The notes beneath the pieces are model-generated. The model saw only the letters and a list, made by a program, of their open reading frames with translations. It had not been told where the DNA came from and searched no databases. A DNA stretch of 64,000 bases, from NCBI RefSeq assembly GCF_002795245.1, contig NZ_PGVG01000004.1:269756-333755 (forward strand). Reading direction: 5' to 3'. Positions 1 through 8,517 of this stretch are shown in pieces. Position 1 is the stretch's first letter; each line of letters begins with the position of its first letter. The DNA is from Bradyrhizobium forestalis. GTDB lineage: Bacteria; Pseudomonadota; Alphaproteobacteria; Rhizobiales; Xanthobacteraceae. The translations under genes and the position numbers were made by a program.

Positions 1-992
1 AGCCGCTGCCGTGGCCGTTCACGCTCGGCCACGAGCTCGGCGGCGTCATCGTCGAATGCGGTGACGAGTTCACCGAGGATTTCATGAGCAAGCCGCTCAA
101 GGTTGGCTCGAAGGTGATGATCCCGCCCTTGATGCCGTGCGGGCGCTGCTACTACTGCATCCATTATCCGCAAGTAGCGAACAAATGCCTGACGCCGGTC
201 TATTACGGCCGCTATCTCGGCTTCGACAAGGCGCCGCATCTGTGGGGTGGGTGGGCCGAGTATGTTTATGTCGATCTCGACATGCTGCCGGGCACCAAGA
301 TCTACAAGCTGCCCGATGACATGTCGCTGCGGCTGGGGGCGCTGTCCGAGCCGCTGACCTCCTGCATCCGCGCCTTCAACCGCGCGACCCGCGCCGGTGG
401 TTTTTCCTGGGGCGACACCGTGGTGATCCAGGGCTCCGGCCCGATCGGCATTCTGGCGGTCGCGGCCGCAAAGGAGATGGGGGCAGGGCGCGTCATCTGC
501 GTCGGCGCGCCGGAGGAGCCGCGGCTCAAGCTCGCGCGCGAATTCGGCGCGGAGGCGACTGTGAACATCGAGGAGCTGAAGTCACCGCAGGATCGCATCG
601 ATCGCGTGCGGAAAATCGTCGGCGGCTTCGGCGCCGATCTCGTGATGGATTGCTCGGGCCATCCCACGGCCGGCCCTGAAGGCATCGAGATGCTGCGCGA
701 CGGCGGCACCTATGTCGAGATGGGCCAGTTCACCGACGCCGGCTCGATCGACACGTCATGGCACCGCATCTGCACCAAGGACCTCAACGTGCTGGGATCC
801 TGGGGCTTCACCGGCAATGATCTCCCGCTCGGCGTCGACATGCTCTACCGCACGCGTGACAAATATCCGTGGCTGAAGATGCAGACGATCTATCCGTTCA
901 CCGAAGAGGGCGTCGCGCAGGCGGTGAAGGACGCGATGGCGATGAAGACGGTGAAGTCGACCATCGTGCCGTGGCCGGAGCTGGTGGAGTGA
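1..992 (+). CDS. Zinc-dependent medium-chain dehydrogenase (5' truncated by window edge)
   Basis: The reading frame is open from the window edge (first full codon at base 3), so the true start lies upstream. The catalytic-zinc motif GHE is visible in the first few codons (FTLGHELGG). Next comes the structural-zinc loop of four cysteines (CGRCYYC, then C after seven residues), then the Rossmann nucleotide-binding segment GSGPIGILA. This is the alcohol/threonine dehydrogenase-like MDR family, which oxidises an alcohol or polyol with NAD(P)+. The substrate cannot be read from sequence. A palindromic repeat follows the stop within 10 bases. Confidence 0.85.
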   Translation, partial: PLPWPFTLGHELGGVIVECGDEFTEDFMSKPLKVGSKVMIPPLMPCGRCYYCIHYPQVANKCLTPVYYGRYLGFDKAPHLWGGWAEYVYVDLDMLPGTKIYKLPDDMSLRLGALSEPLTSCIRAFNRATRAGGFSWGDTVVIQGSGPIGILAVAAAKEMGAGRVICVGAPEEPRLKLAREFGAEATVNIEELKSPQDRIDRVRKIVGGFGADLVMDCSGHPTAGPEGIEMLRDGGTYVEMGQFTDAGSIDTSWHRICTKDLNVLGSWGFTGNDLPLGVDMLYRTRDKYPWLKMQTIYPFTEEGVAQAVKDAMAMKTVKSTIVPWPELVE

Positions 993-998
993 GATTTT

Positions 999-1075
999 GT
1001 AGCCCGGATGAGCGAAGCGACATCTGGGACGTCTATAAAGGCTTTCCCGCATGTCGCTTCGCTCATGCGGGCTAC
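999..1075. repeat. Dispersed palindromic repeat, family A copy 1
   Basis: Two arms of about 31 bases (starting gtagcccggatgagcg and ending gctcatgcgggctac) are near-perfect reverse complements around a short AT-richer centre. A related copy lies at 13004-13080. It follows the dehydrogenase stop and could fold as an mRNA 3' hairpin. I recall this element as common in Bradyrhizobium intergenic DNA. Confidence 0.75.
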
Positions 1076-1102
1076 GCGTCGGAGTTTGGATTGAGCGACG
1101 AA

Positions 1103-1525
1103 ATGACCAACGATCAGACAACCGGCCCAAACCGGCGCTCGCCCTTCCGCGCCATCCGCGCAATCGACTACACCGTTGTCTTCGTGCGCGACATGGCCGC
1201 GATGCGGCGCTTCTATGAGGACGTCCTCGCCTTTCCGTTGCTGAGCGAGCTCTCGCCGAACTGGATCGAGTACGGCCTGGGCAGCAATACGCTGGCGCTG
1301 GCCCGTCCGAGCCGCACCGCCGCTGATGCACCGACGCCGGCGGGGAGCGCCGCGCTGCAATTGGCGTTCAAGGTCTCCGCGGACGAGGTCGATCAATGCG
1401 CCGGCGAACTCGTTCGACAAGGTGTGGCGCTGCTCTCGCCGCCGACGAACCAGTCCTTCGGCCACCGCACGCTGTTCTTCCGCGATCCCGACGGCAATCT
1501 GCTGGAGATCTATGCGGAGATCTGA
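1103..1525 (+). CDS. VOC/glyoxalase-fold family protein
   Basis: The 140-residue product fits one vicinal-oxygen-chelate module. It begins with a beta strand containing IDYTVVFVRDMAAMRRFYEDVL, the usual start of glyoxalase/dioxygenase folds, and ends with LFFRDPDGNLLEIYAEI, which carries the conserved DPDGN(L)xE metal-ligand tail. Members are metal-dependent lyases, isomerases or resistance proteins, and the reaction here is unknown. I chose the ATG at 1103; a TTG at 1091 in the same frame is an alternative. The longer open frame upstream runs back into the repeat and the neighbouring gene. Confidence 0.8.
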   Translation: MTNDQTTGPNRRSPFRAIRAIDYTVVFVRDMAAMRRFYEDVLAFPLLSELSPNWIEYGLGSNTLALARPSRTAADAPTPAGSAALQLAFKVSADEVDQCAGELVRQGVALLSPPTNQSFGHRTLFFRDPDGNLLEIYAEI

Positions 1526-1531
1526 GAAATT

Positions 1532-2272
1532 CTATTTGACGTATCCGGACAACATGGCGTGCGCCCATTCCGGGCGGTTGTTGGCGAGCGCACGCGCCGA
1601 CGCGGCCTCCCAGTCGTATTCGAGGGCGAGGAGTTCGACTTGCCAGCCCTTCTGTCTTTTCGTGAGGACCGCATACCGGGCGTGAGGCGAGCGGTATTCC
1701 AGGTTCGCGGCAAAGGGAATGTCCGCGAACACCGGGCAACCAACGCTCCCCGGATTGAGAACCAGACATTCGCCGGGGCCCTGAATGACCGCCTGGCGGT
1801 GGCTATGACCACAGAGCACCACGCGGGCCGCAGGTTCACTCTTGAGACGCGTCGCTAGCACCTCGCGCCGTGCCGGCACAAAGCGGCCGTCGTCGAGCGA
1901 TTCCTCGAGCAGGCACGTCGTATCGTCATCGGGCGTGCCATGGCAGGCCAGGATCCCATCGTCCAGCCATATCCGGGAAGGCAAGCTGTGGAGTGCACGA
2001 CGCTGCTCCGCAGTCAATGCGTTGCGCGCAAACAGACCTGCCGGCGAGAGCTTGTCGTCCGGAAATTCCTCAATCCAGCGATCATGGTTTCCGCGCACGG
2101 TCGGCAATGACAGCGACTGGAGTGCTTCGAAGGTTTCTCTCGGCCACAACGGGCTGGTGACGCAATCGCCCAGATTGACCGTACGATCGACGCCGCGCGT
2201 CTTGATGTCGGCCAGCACGGCCTCCAAAGCGGCAAGATTGCCATGGATATCGGAAATGACTGCCAATCGCAT
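1532..2272 (-). CDS. Metallophosphoesterase (YfcE/ApaH-like calcineurin fold)
   Basis: The 246-residue protein starts MRLAVISDIHGN, the first metal-binding block of calcineurin-like phosphoesterases (DxH). It continues with NLGDCV (GD block), RGNHD (GNHD block), ACHGTPDDD and VLCGHSHRQ (GHxH block), so all five metal-ligand motifs are present. It is therefore probably an active metal-dependent phosphodiesterase or phosphatase of the cytoplasm. I set the start at the ATG before the first motif because the upstream 32 codons look non-coding. It is convergent with the VOC gene, with only 6 bases between the stops. Confidence 0.85.
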   Translation of the reverse strand: MRLAVISDIHGNLAALEAVLADIKTRGVDRTVNLGDCVTSPLWPRETFEALQSLSLPTVRGNHDRWIEEFPDDKLSPAGLFARNALTAEQRRALHSLPSRIWLDDGILACHGTPDDDTTCLLEESLDDGRFVPARREVLATRLKSEPAARVVLCGHSHRQAVIQGPGECLVLNPGSVGCPVFADIPFAANLEYRSPHARYAVLTKRQKGWQVELLALEYDWEAASARALANNRPEWAHAMLSGYVK

Positions 2273-2544
2273 CGTTGCGCTTCCCCAGATAATCAGACCT
2301 GAACGTGGCTCGGCTGTCGGCCGACCTCGTCGCACGTTAATCGAGGCGGCCGCAAAAATCCGCTGCAACCTTCAGGCGGGGTGCTCTCCACCAAGCCATG
2401 CAACATAGGCATGGTGATTTCCGGGCGCTTGGCGTAAAGAGCGCCCAGATCAAATCAGCGTGCGGCCGGGCCGTTTGCCGCGCACGCAGCTCAGGTCCGC
2501 AGGATCACCGTTCCGCGCCTGAATCAACCAAGGTTCTCCATCTC

Positions 2545-4491
2545 GTGTCTCTTCCGGCCCTGACCCCGCCGCTCGCCCGCGCTTTGGCCGAGCGGAACTA
2601 TGATTCACTGACCCCCGTCCAGCTCGCGGTCCTCGCCCATGAGGCCACCGGCCGCGACCTCCTGGTGTCGGCCCAGACCGGCTCCGGCAAGACCGTCGCT
2701 TACGGATTGGCCATCGCCAAGAATCTTCTTGATGATGCCGAGCAGTTCGGAGCTGCGGCAGCGCCGCTCGCCTTGATCGTGGCGCCGACCCGCGAGCTCG
2801 CGCTTCAGGTTCAGCGCGAGCTGGCCTGGCTCTACGGACATGCGGGCGGGCGCGTCGTCTCCTGCGTTGGCGGCATGGATCCGCGCCGCGAGCAGCGCGA
2901 GCTGGCCGCCGGCGCCCACATCGTCGTCGGCACGCCCGGACGGCTGTGCGATCATCTGCGCCGCGGTCGCCTCGATATCTCCGAACTCGCCGCCGTCGTG
3001 CTCGACGAGGCCGACGAGATGCTCAATCTCGGCTTTCGCGAGGACATGGAATTCATCCTCGAGACCACGCCGGAGACGCGCCGCACCCTGCTGTTCTCGG
3101 CGACCTTTCCGCGCGGCATCGTCGCGCTTGCCAGGCAGTATCAGCGCGACGCCTTCCGGATCGAGGTCGCCGGTGACGAGGGTGGCCACGCCGATATCGA
3201 ATACCGCGCGATCCGCATCGCGCCCGCCGACGTCGAGCATGCCGTCGTCAACGTCTTGCGCTTCTACGAGGCGCCGAGCGCGCTGGTGTTTTGCAGCACG
3301 CGCGATGCCGTCAGGCATTTGCAGGCCGCGCTTTTGGAACGCGGTTTCTCCGTGGTCGCGCTATCGGGCGAGTTGACGCAGAACGAACGCACCCTGGCGC
3401 TGCAATCGCTGCGGGACGGACGCGCCCGCGTCTGCGTCGCGACGGACGTTGCCGCCCGCGGCATCGATCTGCCGAGCCTCGACCTCGTCATTCATGCCGA
3501 CCTGCCCAATGACGCCGAAGTCATGCAGCACCGCTCGGGCCGCCCCGGGCGCGCGGGCCGCAAGGGGACCAGCGTCCTTCTGGTGCCGCCGGCGCGGCGG
3601 CGGCGTGCCGAGTTGCTGCTCAATCTCTCTGGGATCGACGCGGCCTGGGGCATCGCGCCCCAGGCGGATGAAATCCGCAAGCTCGATCATGAGCGCATGA
3701 AGGACGTGCTGTTCACCGAGGAGACCGCTGCCGACGACCTCGCTCTCGCGCAGGCGCTATTGGCCGAGCGCTCGCCCGAGGACATCGCCGCCGCGCTGGC
3801 GCGCCTTTACCGTGCGCGGCTGCCGTCGCCCGAGGACATCATCGATCCCGGCGAGCGGACCGGCCGGCCACGCGACGAGCGCGGCCGCGACAGGTTTGAA
3901 GGCGGCGGCGATCGTCCGGCCAAGCCCCGATCGAAGTCGGGGAAAGCGTCGTCGAAGCACGGCATGGCGGAGGCCAGCGTCTGGTTCCGCGCCGCGATCG
4001 GGCGACGCAAGAATGCGGAGGCGCGCTGGGTGCTGCCGATGATCTGCCGCCGCGGCGGCATCGACAAGCGCGACATCGGCGCCATCAAGATCATGGACAC
4101 CACCACCGAGTTCGAGATCTCCGAGCGGGTCGCCGAATCCTTTGCGGCGAAGATCAAGCGTCCGGACAAGGAAGACAGCATCCGCATCGAGCCGATGGCG
4201 GATGCTCCGCAGCGCCCGGCGCCGGCGGAGGAGCGGTCACACGCGCCGCGTCGCGAGAGGGACGATGGCGATCATCGCGAACGCCGCGACGATCGCCCGC
4301 GCGAAGCACGTGAGTTCAAGCCACGCGGCAAGCCGCCCGGCGAGCGCGCGCCGCGATTTGACGATGCGCCGTCCTTTGGAAAGAAAAAGAAGCATCGGGA
4401 CAAGCAGGGCCGCGCGGAGCCCTCGGTCACCCCGTGGCCGGTGAAGGGCGCGCCGGGAAAGAAGTCGAAGAAGAAAAAGCATCGCGGCTGA
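2545..4491 (+). CDS. DEAD-box ATP-dependent RNA helicase with DbpA-type RNA-binding domain
   Basis: All helicase motifs are present: Q motif (TPVQ), AQTGSGKT (Walker A), PTRELALQ, GTPGRL, DEAD, SATFP, then VFCSTRD and HRSGRPGRAGRKG of the second RecA domain. After the core comes a segment (ASVWFRAAIGRRKNAEARW onward) resembling the DbpA/CsdA C-terminal RNA-binding fold, and finally a long Arg/Lys/Glu-rich disordered tail ending in a run of lysines. It likely remodels structured RNA, as in ribosome assembly or cold adaptation. The frame is open from an ATG at 2398, but homologous sequence begins at the GTG at 2545 (VSLPALTPPLARALAER), so I use that. Confidence 0.9.
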   Translation: MSLPALTPPLARALAERNYDSLTPVQLAVLAHEATGRDLLVSAQTGSGKTVAYGLAIAKNLLDDAEQFGAAAAPLALIVAPTRELALQVQRELAWLYGHAGGRVVSCVGGMDPRREQRELAAGAHIVVGTPGRLCDHLRRGRLDISELAAVVLDEADEMLNLGFREDMEFILETTPETRRTLLFSATFPRGIVALARQYQRDAFRIEVAGDEGGHADIEYRAIRIAPADVEHAVVNVLRFYEAPSALVFCSTRDAVRHLQAALLERGFSVVALSGELTQNERTLALQSLRDGRARVCVATDVAARGIDLPSLDLVIHADLPNDAEVMQHRSGRPGRAGRKGTSVLLVPPARRRRAELLLNLSGIDAAWGIAPQADEIRKLDHERMKDVLFTEETAADDLALAQALLAERSPEDIAAALARLYRARLPSPEDIIDPGERTGRPRDERGRDRFEGGGDRPAKPRSKSGKASSKHGMAEASVWFRAAIGRRKNAEARWVLPMICRRGGIDKRDIGAIKIMDTTTEFEISERVAESFAAKIKRPDKEDSIRIEPMADAPQRPAPAEERSHAPRRERDDGDHRERRDDRPREAREFKPRGKPPGERAPRFDDAPSFGKKKKHRDKQGRAEPSVTPWPVKGAPGKKSKKKKHRG

Positions 4492-4513
4492 GCCGCCGCT
4501 GTTCAGGACGGCA

Positions 4514-4545
4514 ATGATGCCGCCGGATTGCACCGGCGGCATCAT
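4514..4545. terminator. Perfect 13-bp stem between convergent genes
   Basis: atgatgccgccgg at 4514-4526 is perfectly complementary to 4533-4545, with a 6-base loop. It sits between the stop of the rightward helicase and the stop of the leftward glycine-rich gene, so it probably serves as a transcription end for one or both. There is no strong T-run. Confidence 0.55.
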
Positions 4546-4565
4546 CTGAAAGGTCAGGTGTGAGT

Positions 4566-4859
4566 TCAGCGGCCGCCACCGCCGCCACCTCCGCCTCCGC
4601 CGCCACCGCCGCCGGCATCGCGCATCGACGAGCTATAGCGCGGGTCGGTCTGCTTCATGTAGGTCGGCGAGGTATCGAGATGGATGACGCTGGTGCGGCT
4701 TCTGCCCACATGCGGCGTTTCGACGACGATGCCGCAGCCTTCGAAGAAGGCGGTGTCGCAGCCATAGGTGCGGTACTGTGCCGCGTTGGCGCTGGTCGCG
4801 GTGAACGCGGCCGTCGCAACGCATGCAAGAAGAGCAACTTTCGACAATGTGAGTTTCAT
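4566..4859 (-). CDS. Small exported protein with polyglycine C-terminus
   Basis: The 97-residue product opens with a classical signal peptide (MKLTLSKVALLACVATAAFTATSANAA). The mature part has two cysteines in CDTAFFEGCG, suggesting a disulfide, and the C-terminus is an uninterrupted run of about 14 glycines before a terminal Arg. I do not recognise a family. The start is the ATG at 4859; the longer upstream frame has no signal peptide. The glycine run is encoded by a GC-only trinucleotide-like tract that may vary in length between strains. Confidence 0.7.
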   Translation of the reverse strand: MKLTLSKVALLACVATAAFTATSANAAQYRTYGCDTAFFEGCGIVVETPHVGRSRTSVIHLDTSPTYMKQTDPRYSSSMRDAGGGGGGGGGGGGGGR

Positions 4860-4985
4860 GGATCTTCTCCAGCCTCGGTTCGGCGAGACCGGAACGGCTC
4901 GCACATCCCTTCGACGGAGGCTGATCCAACCCGGTTCGAGACGGCGGTTTCACGCCCGCGTGAGCCGGGCAGTCGGGAAGGGACG

Positions 4986-5492
4986 TTACGTCGCAGCGAG
5001 GTCGCGCAGCATATAGGTCGCGCTTTCGCCATACGAGGCGAGCTTTGCACGCAGATCCGTATCCATCGTGGCGGCCCCAAAACCGAGGCGTTCCCACAGC
5101 GGCCGCGTGGCGTAGACCGAGACCAGCGCGAGCGTCGCGATGTGTGACGCGCGCGCCAGCTGCTCGATATCGGCAACATAATCGCGCGCAACGCCGCCGC
5201 GAAAACCGGGCAATACGGCGATGTCGTGCAGGTAGAGGCAATCCGCGCGATCGGGCAATTCTTGCAGGAAGCTGTTGAGCGGCGGAATCCGGTACTGCAT
5301 CCAGGGATGCGTCAGTCCGTAGCCGACGATGCCTTCATCCGCGCCGAGCACGCGGCAGCCGTCCGGGTAGAGCCGCATCTTCTCCGCGAGCACCTCGGGG
5401 CGTTCAGGCAGCGCAGGATGGATGCCTGCTGCGATCGCGCTGATCGCAGGCAGGTCGGAGGTGCGCGCGGGACGCCAGTGCGTCTTGCTCAT
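4986..5492 (-). CDS. GNAT-family N-acetyltransferase
   Basis: The 168-residue protein has GNAT order: an N-terminal WRPARTSDLPAI strand-helix, then LYLHDIAVLPGFRGG, in which LPGFRGGVA corresponds to the acetyl-CoA-binding R/QxxGxG/A loop, then ALVSVYATRPLWERLGFG, the motif-B helix with the typical YERLGF-like ending. It should acetylate an amine on a small molecule or protein; the substrate is unknown. The start at 5492 is chosen because codons upstream match nothing in the family. Confidence 0.8.
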   Translation of the reverse strand: MSKTHWRPARTSDLPAISAIAAGIHPALPERPEVLAEKMRLYPDGCRVLGADEGIVGYGLTHPWMQYRIPPLNSFLQELPDRADCLYLHDIAVLPGFRGGVARDYVADIEQLARASHIATLALVSVYATRPLWERLGFGAATMDTDLRAKLASYGESATYMLRDLAAT

Positions 5493-5548
5493 GTCGATCC
5501 GTCGTTCCGTCTCGGTTGGTCCATTTATGCCGCAGCGCTGCCGTGGCG

Positions 5549-6682
5549 TCATCTCGGATATTCCAGCTGCATCGCGACGAAGTCGGCCGTGCGCGTCCCG
5601 TAGCGCGCATCGATGGCGTCAAGCGTCTGGTCCAGCGCTCGCGCCGGCGGCAGGTCAACGGCGGCCGGCGGCGTCAGCTTTGCCGGCCAGTCGGCCGCGA
5701 CCTCGTCCGGCAGGATGCGAAGACCGCCGCGACTGGTCCGCGCCTCTGCCGTGGCCGCGAAGGTGAGGGCTCGCGAGCGATAGGTGCGCGACCACGCATC
5801 GGCGACAAGCGCAAGCGACACCTCGTCGAAATCAGGCGTCAGCGCGATGCCGAGTTGCTCGCGGTTCCAGAATGCGAGCGTGTTGGCGATCGCCGTCAGC
5901 GCAAAGGGGCGCGTGAACCGGAACGCCTCGCTGCGGTGGCGCGCATCCCATTGCGCCAGACCGATGTCGCGGGCGACCGCCTCCGCCTTGGTGCGGCCGG
6001 CGATGACCTCGACCAGGGTCAGGGCCATCGGCATGGATGCGGTGATGCCGGTCGTCGTCGCAACGCCGCGGTCGACCACCAGCCTGCGATCCGCGACATA
6101 GCTGATCGCAGAATACTTTTGTAGGTCGCGCACGGAATACCAGTGCGTGGTGGCCCGCCGGCCGTCGAGCAGGCCGGTGTTGGCAACGACCTTTGCGCCG
6201 ACGCAGACGCCGATGATGATCGCACCCTTGCTGGCCTGGCTCTTGATCCACTGTAACGCCACGGCATCGTCTTCGCGGCTCATCGCGGGCACGATCACGT
6301 AGTCGGCGCCGTCGGGATGGGCCGCATCGAACTCGGCGATGGTCGCGTGCGGCTGCACTTTCAGTGCGGGATAGAGCGCGACGGGTCCAGGCTGCGTCGC
6401 CAATGTGAGGACGTCGGCGACGTCAGCGCGCGCGAGGATGCCGTATGGCATCAGATAGTCGGTCGTCTCGCTCATGTCGTTGATGCCGACGATGGCGATC
6501 AGGGGACGTTTGCGCTTCGGCGGCTTCAGCGCCGCAAGCGTCGCATCGGCCTCGGCTTTGGATATCGCAGGCGCGGTTCCCGGAGCCGGCGCGCCGGGCA
6601 GCAGGAACAACCAGGTTGCGCCGATGACCGCCAGCAACGCCACGCAACCGACGCCACTCAACGCCAGAATGCGCCATGTCAT
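5549..6682 (-). CDS. Membrane-anchored DJ-1/PfpI (GATase1-like) domain protein
   Basis: The 377-residue protein begins with one membrane segment (about residues 7-28) and then a DJ-1/PfpI-like domain. The nucleophile-elbow region reads GAIIIGVCVGAKVVANTGLL, followed by DGRRATTHW and VDRGVATTTGITASM. These are the signatures of the N-terminal half of GlxA/FtrA-type AraC regulators, but no helix-turn-helix follows. The C-terminal half is unrecognised. The protein may be a sensor or hydrolase-like domain at the periplasmic face. Topology and activity are inference. Confidence 0.7.
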   Translation of the reverse strand: MTWRILALSGVGCVALLAVIGATWLFLLPGAPAPGTAPAISKAEADATLAALKPPKRKRPLIAIVGINDMSETTDYLMPYGILARADVADVLTLATQPGPVALYPALKVQPHATIAEFDAAHPDGADYVIVPAMSREDDAVALQWIKSQASKGAIIIGVCVGAKVVANTGLLDGRRATTHWYSVRDLQKYSAISYVADRRLVVDRGVATTTGITASMPMALTLVEVIAGRTKAEAVARDIGLAQWDARHRSEAFRFTRPFALTAIANTLAFWNREQLGIALTPDFDEVSLALVADAWSRTYRSRALTFAATAEARTSRGGLRILPDEVAADWPAKLTPPAAVDLPPARALDQTLDAIDARYGTRTADFVAMQLEYPR

Positions 6683-6847
6683 GATGATGTCACCCGATCC
6701 CAATTGCTTCACGCGAGGCGGAAGCTAACTCTTGGCAACGAGATCAGGAATGACGCAGATCCGGCAAAAACGGCCATCCGCATGCGCGTTGATTTGCCCG
6801 CGCGGCGGTTCTTCTTGCGCGCGACGCCGCGCATCGGGCGGCGGAGA

Positions 6848-7402
6848 TTATCTCAGCCCCTCATACACCATCAGCCCGCGTGCGACCTGCAATTTGCGGA
6901 TGGCGCGCGGCAAGAGTTTCTCGGGTTGGTGCAGATAGCGCCAGGAGGTGAGGGTGAAGGCGGAAAGCATACCGCATTCGTCGTCGAACGGCGCGAGCAC
7001 GCCTGTCACGCTCACCGGCGTGTGCGGGCGGGCGTTGAAGGGCAGCAGCAATAGCTCGAGATAGGCCTTGCTGCCGTCCTCGCGCGCGGCGGTGAGGCCG
7101 GCGATGGCGCCCAGCGTCTCGTCTGCGACGATGGTCGTGATCTCCTCGATCTCGCTTCGGCTCGCAGCATCGAACAGCGCCGCAAAGCTCTGGTCCTTGA
7201 GGTCACGCCCTGCCAGCGCGCAGACGCGCGTGCCGGCGACGCGGAACGGGAAGCCGAGATGGGGCTCGCAGGACAGCACGAAGATGTCGCCGAGCAGGCC
7301 GCGGACCGCGGCCGGATCGATGTCGGCCCTGTCAGGGGCCCGTGCAGTGCCGCGCTTCTTGTCCCAATATGCGAAGAACGCGCGGCTCGACGGATGTTTC
7401 AT
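6848..7402 (-). CDS. PAS-domain protein (PAS_5-like)
   Basis: The 184-residue protein has the pattern of the alphaproteobacterial PAS_5 family: YWDKKRGTARAPDRADIDPAAVRGLLGDIFVL, then FPFRVAGTRVCALAGRDLKDQSFAALF. It lacks an output domain, so it is probably a soluble single-domain sensor or adaptor. The start is the ATG at 7402; an ATG 13 codons upstream is less likely. The region upstream (7403-7600) is AT-rich with three TTAA tetramers around 7554-7570 and may hold its promoter. Confidence 0.7.
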   Translation of the reverse strand: MKHPSSRAFFAYWDKKRGTARAPDRADIDPAAVRGLLGDIFVLSCEPHLGFPFRVAGTRVCALAGRDLKDQSFAALFDAASRSEIEEITTIVADETLGAIAGLTAAREDGSKAYLELLLLPFNARPHTPVSVTGVLAPFDDECGMLSAFTLTSWRYLHQPEKLLPRAIRKLQVARGLMVYEGLR

Positions 7403-7599
7403 GACTGAACGCTCGCCCGGGGCGCAACCTCGAAGGGACAAACCTGTCCCGCTTCAGTGCACCCGCGATCCCTTCTGTTGTTGTGCAGGAGGGGATTTGC
7501 AGCGTCCATGCCGCAGCGGCGTTTTCGGGCCTGTTAAGGCGGTCTTTGCGTCATTAACGTTAAATTAACTATGCGCTTTGTGTCGGCCGCGCGCCTGCT

Positions 7600-7783
7600 A
7601 TGGTGACCGCGGTCGCAAGCCTCGCCGCTTTCTCCAGGTTCTCGGCGGGGCCTGTACTTAGGGGCGTCAAACAGTTTGGTCACGGGCCGCGGGGAGGGGT
7701 GGGGATACACCTTATCTCTCCGGCCACCGGAAGACCGACATGGACAGGCAGGGCTTTCCCAGGGCCCTGCCTTTTCCTTTTCA
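7600..7783 (+). ncRNA. Candidate small RNA with intrinsic terminator
   Basis: No convincing protein is encoded here, but the segment folds well. An 8-bp stem pairs 7621-7628 with 7644-7651, gcctgt at 7651-7656 can pair with acaggc at 7744-7749, and the segment ends in a canonical terminator (7747-7783). The 5' end is unclear: an AT-rich stretch ending near 7575 could carry the promoter. The length (about 150-180 nt) suits a trans-acting sRNA. I do not recognise a known family such as 6S, SRP or tmRNA. Confidence 0.45.
7747..7783 (+). terminator. Rho-independent terminator
   Basis: ggcagggc (7747-7754) pairs perfectly with gccctgcc (7764-7771) around a 9-base loop. It is followed directly by a T-rich tail, ttttcctttt. 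It lies downstream of no rightward protein gene, supporting an sRNA that ends here. Confidence 0.75.
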
Positions 7784-7795
7784 GGGACCGTCTTC

Positions 7796-7991
7796 GTGCC
7801 CCGGACGCAGCGCAGCACGTCTTCAGTGATGCGCTGCAGAGCCGGGGCCCATGTTGCGAGCTCAATTCAAGAAGAGCTGGGTCCCGGCTCTGCGGTGCGT
7901 CACTTCGTGCCGCGCCTTGTCCGGGACACGAAGATCATGTGTCCCGGACGCAGTGCAGCGCCTCAGCGATGCACTGCAGAGCCGGGACCCA
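7796..7991. repeat. Dispersed palindromic repeat, family B copy 1 (compound)
   Basis: Three alternating units are built from the words ccccggacgcagcgcagc, gatgcgctgcagagccgg and tgtcccggacgcagtgcag. They form nested palindromes and end in gcagagccgggaccca. Copies of the family lie at 8354-8473, 13698-13834 and 35358-35491. The right edge stops 1 base before the stop codon of the GIY-YIG gene. Confidence 0.8.
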
Positions 7992-7992
7992 G

Positions 7993-8310
7993 TCAGCCAG
8001 CCAAAGCGCTCAGTTCGTCCGTCAGATCCCGCCAGTCCGAGTTGAGGTCCTCGATCAGCTTCAGCTTCCAGGCACGCCGCCAGCGCTTCAGCGAGTGCTC
8101 GCGAGCCCGTGCTTCGAGAATAGACTCATAGGTCTCGAAATAGACGAGCAGAGTGACCCCGTACTGTTTCGTGAACCCAGGCACCAGCTTGGCCTTGTGT
8201 GCGGCCATACGGCGAGCGAGATCGTTGGTGACACCGATATAGAGGGTGCCGTTTCGTTTGCTTGCGAGGATGTAGACGAAGAAGGCGGTGTGCATCGGCG
8301 AAGCCCGCAT
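7993..8310 (-). CDS. Single-domain GIY-YIG endonuclease
   Basis: The 105-residue protein is essentially one GIY-YIG nuclease fold: FVYILASKRNGTLYIGVTNDLARRMAAHK, with the two hallmark strands (VYIL and YIGV), the catalytic Arg in the helix (LARRM), and a downstream glutamate in ILEARAREHSLKRW that would complete the metal site. I chose the ATG at 8310 because aggtgg lies 6 bases before it; an ATG at 8295 is the alternative. The gene is boxed by family-B palindromes: the inner 16 bases of the flanking copies are exact inverted repeats. Known GIY-YIG relatives include homing endonucleases and UvrC. Confidence 0.88.
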   Translation of the reverse strand: MRASPMHTAFFVYILASKRNGTLYIGVTNDLARRMAAHKAKLVPGFTKQYGVTLLVYFETYESILEARAREHSLKRWRRAWKLKLIEDLNSDWRDLTDELSALAG

Positions 8311-8353
8311 GTGGAACCACCTAAAATTGCACAATTCGGGTTTGCAGCCAATC

Positions 8354-8473
8354 TGGGTCCCGGCTCTGCGGCGGGTCACTTCATGCCGCGCCTTGTCCGG
8401 GACACGAGATCTTGGTGCCCCGGACGCAGCGCAGCACTTCTTCAGTGATGCGCTGCAGAGCCGGGGCCCATGT
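8354..8473. repeat. Dispersed palindromic repeat, family B copy 2
   Basis: It begins with tgggtcccggctctgc, the exact reverse complement of the end of copy 1. It then runs through a cgcggccttgtccggga-like segment and gccccggacgcagcgcagcac to gcagagccggggccca. It lies just upstream of the GIY-YIG ribosome-binding site, so the nuclease gene is enclosed by two oppositely oriented copies. Confidence 0.8.
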
Positions 8474-8517
8474 CGCTGCGGTCGGAATGACCGAGTGTTT
8501 ACCGCTGCCTTTTCCTT

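Noticed and set aside
7551..7570. CtrA box between 7554 and 7570 (ttaa repeated)
   Set aside because: The spacing between TTAA and TTAAC is 8, not 7; only the box at 34234 matches exactly.
7600..7783. 6S, SRP or tmRNA identity of the sRNA candidate
   Set aside because: The diagnostic loops (such as the SRP GGAAGxAGC core) and the permuted tmRNA layout are missing.
7600..8448. Long rightward ORF (282 codons) across the sRNA and family-B repeats
   Set aside because: It crosses a terminator, two palindromic repeats and the antisense of the GIY-YIG gene, and has no domain; the opposite strand explains the interval better.
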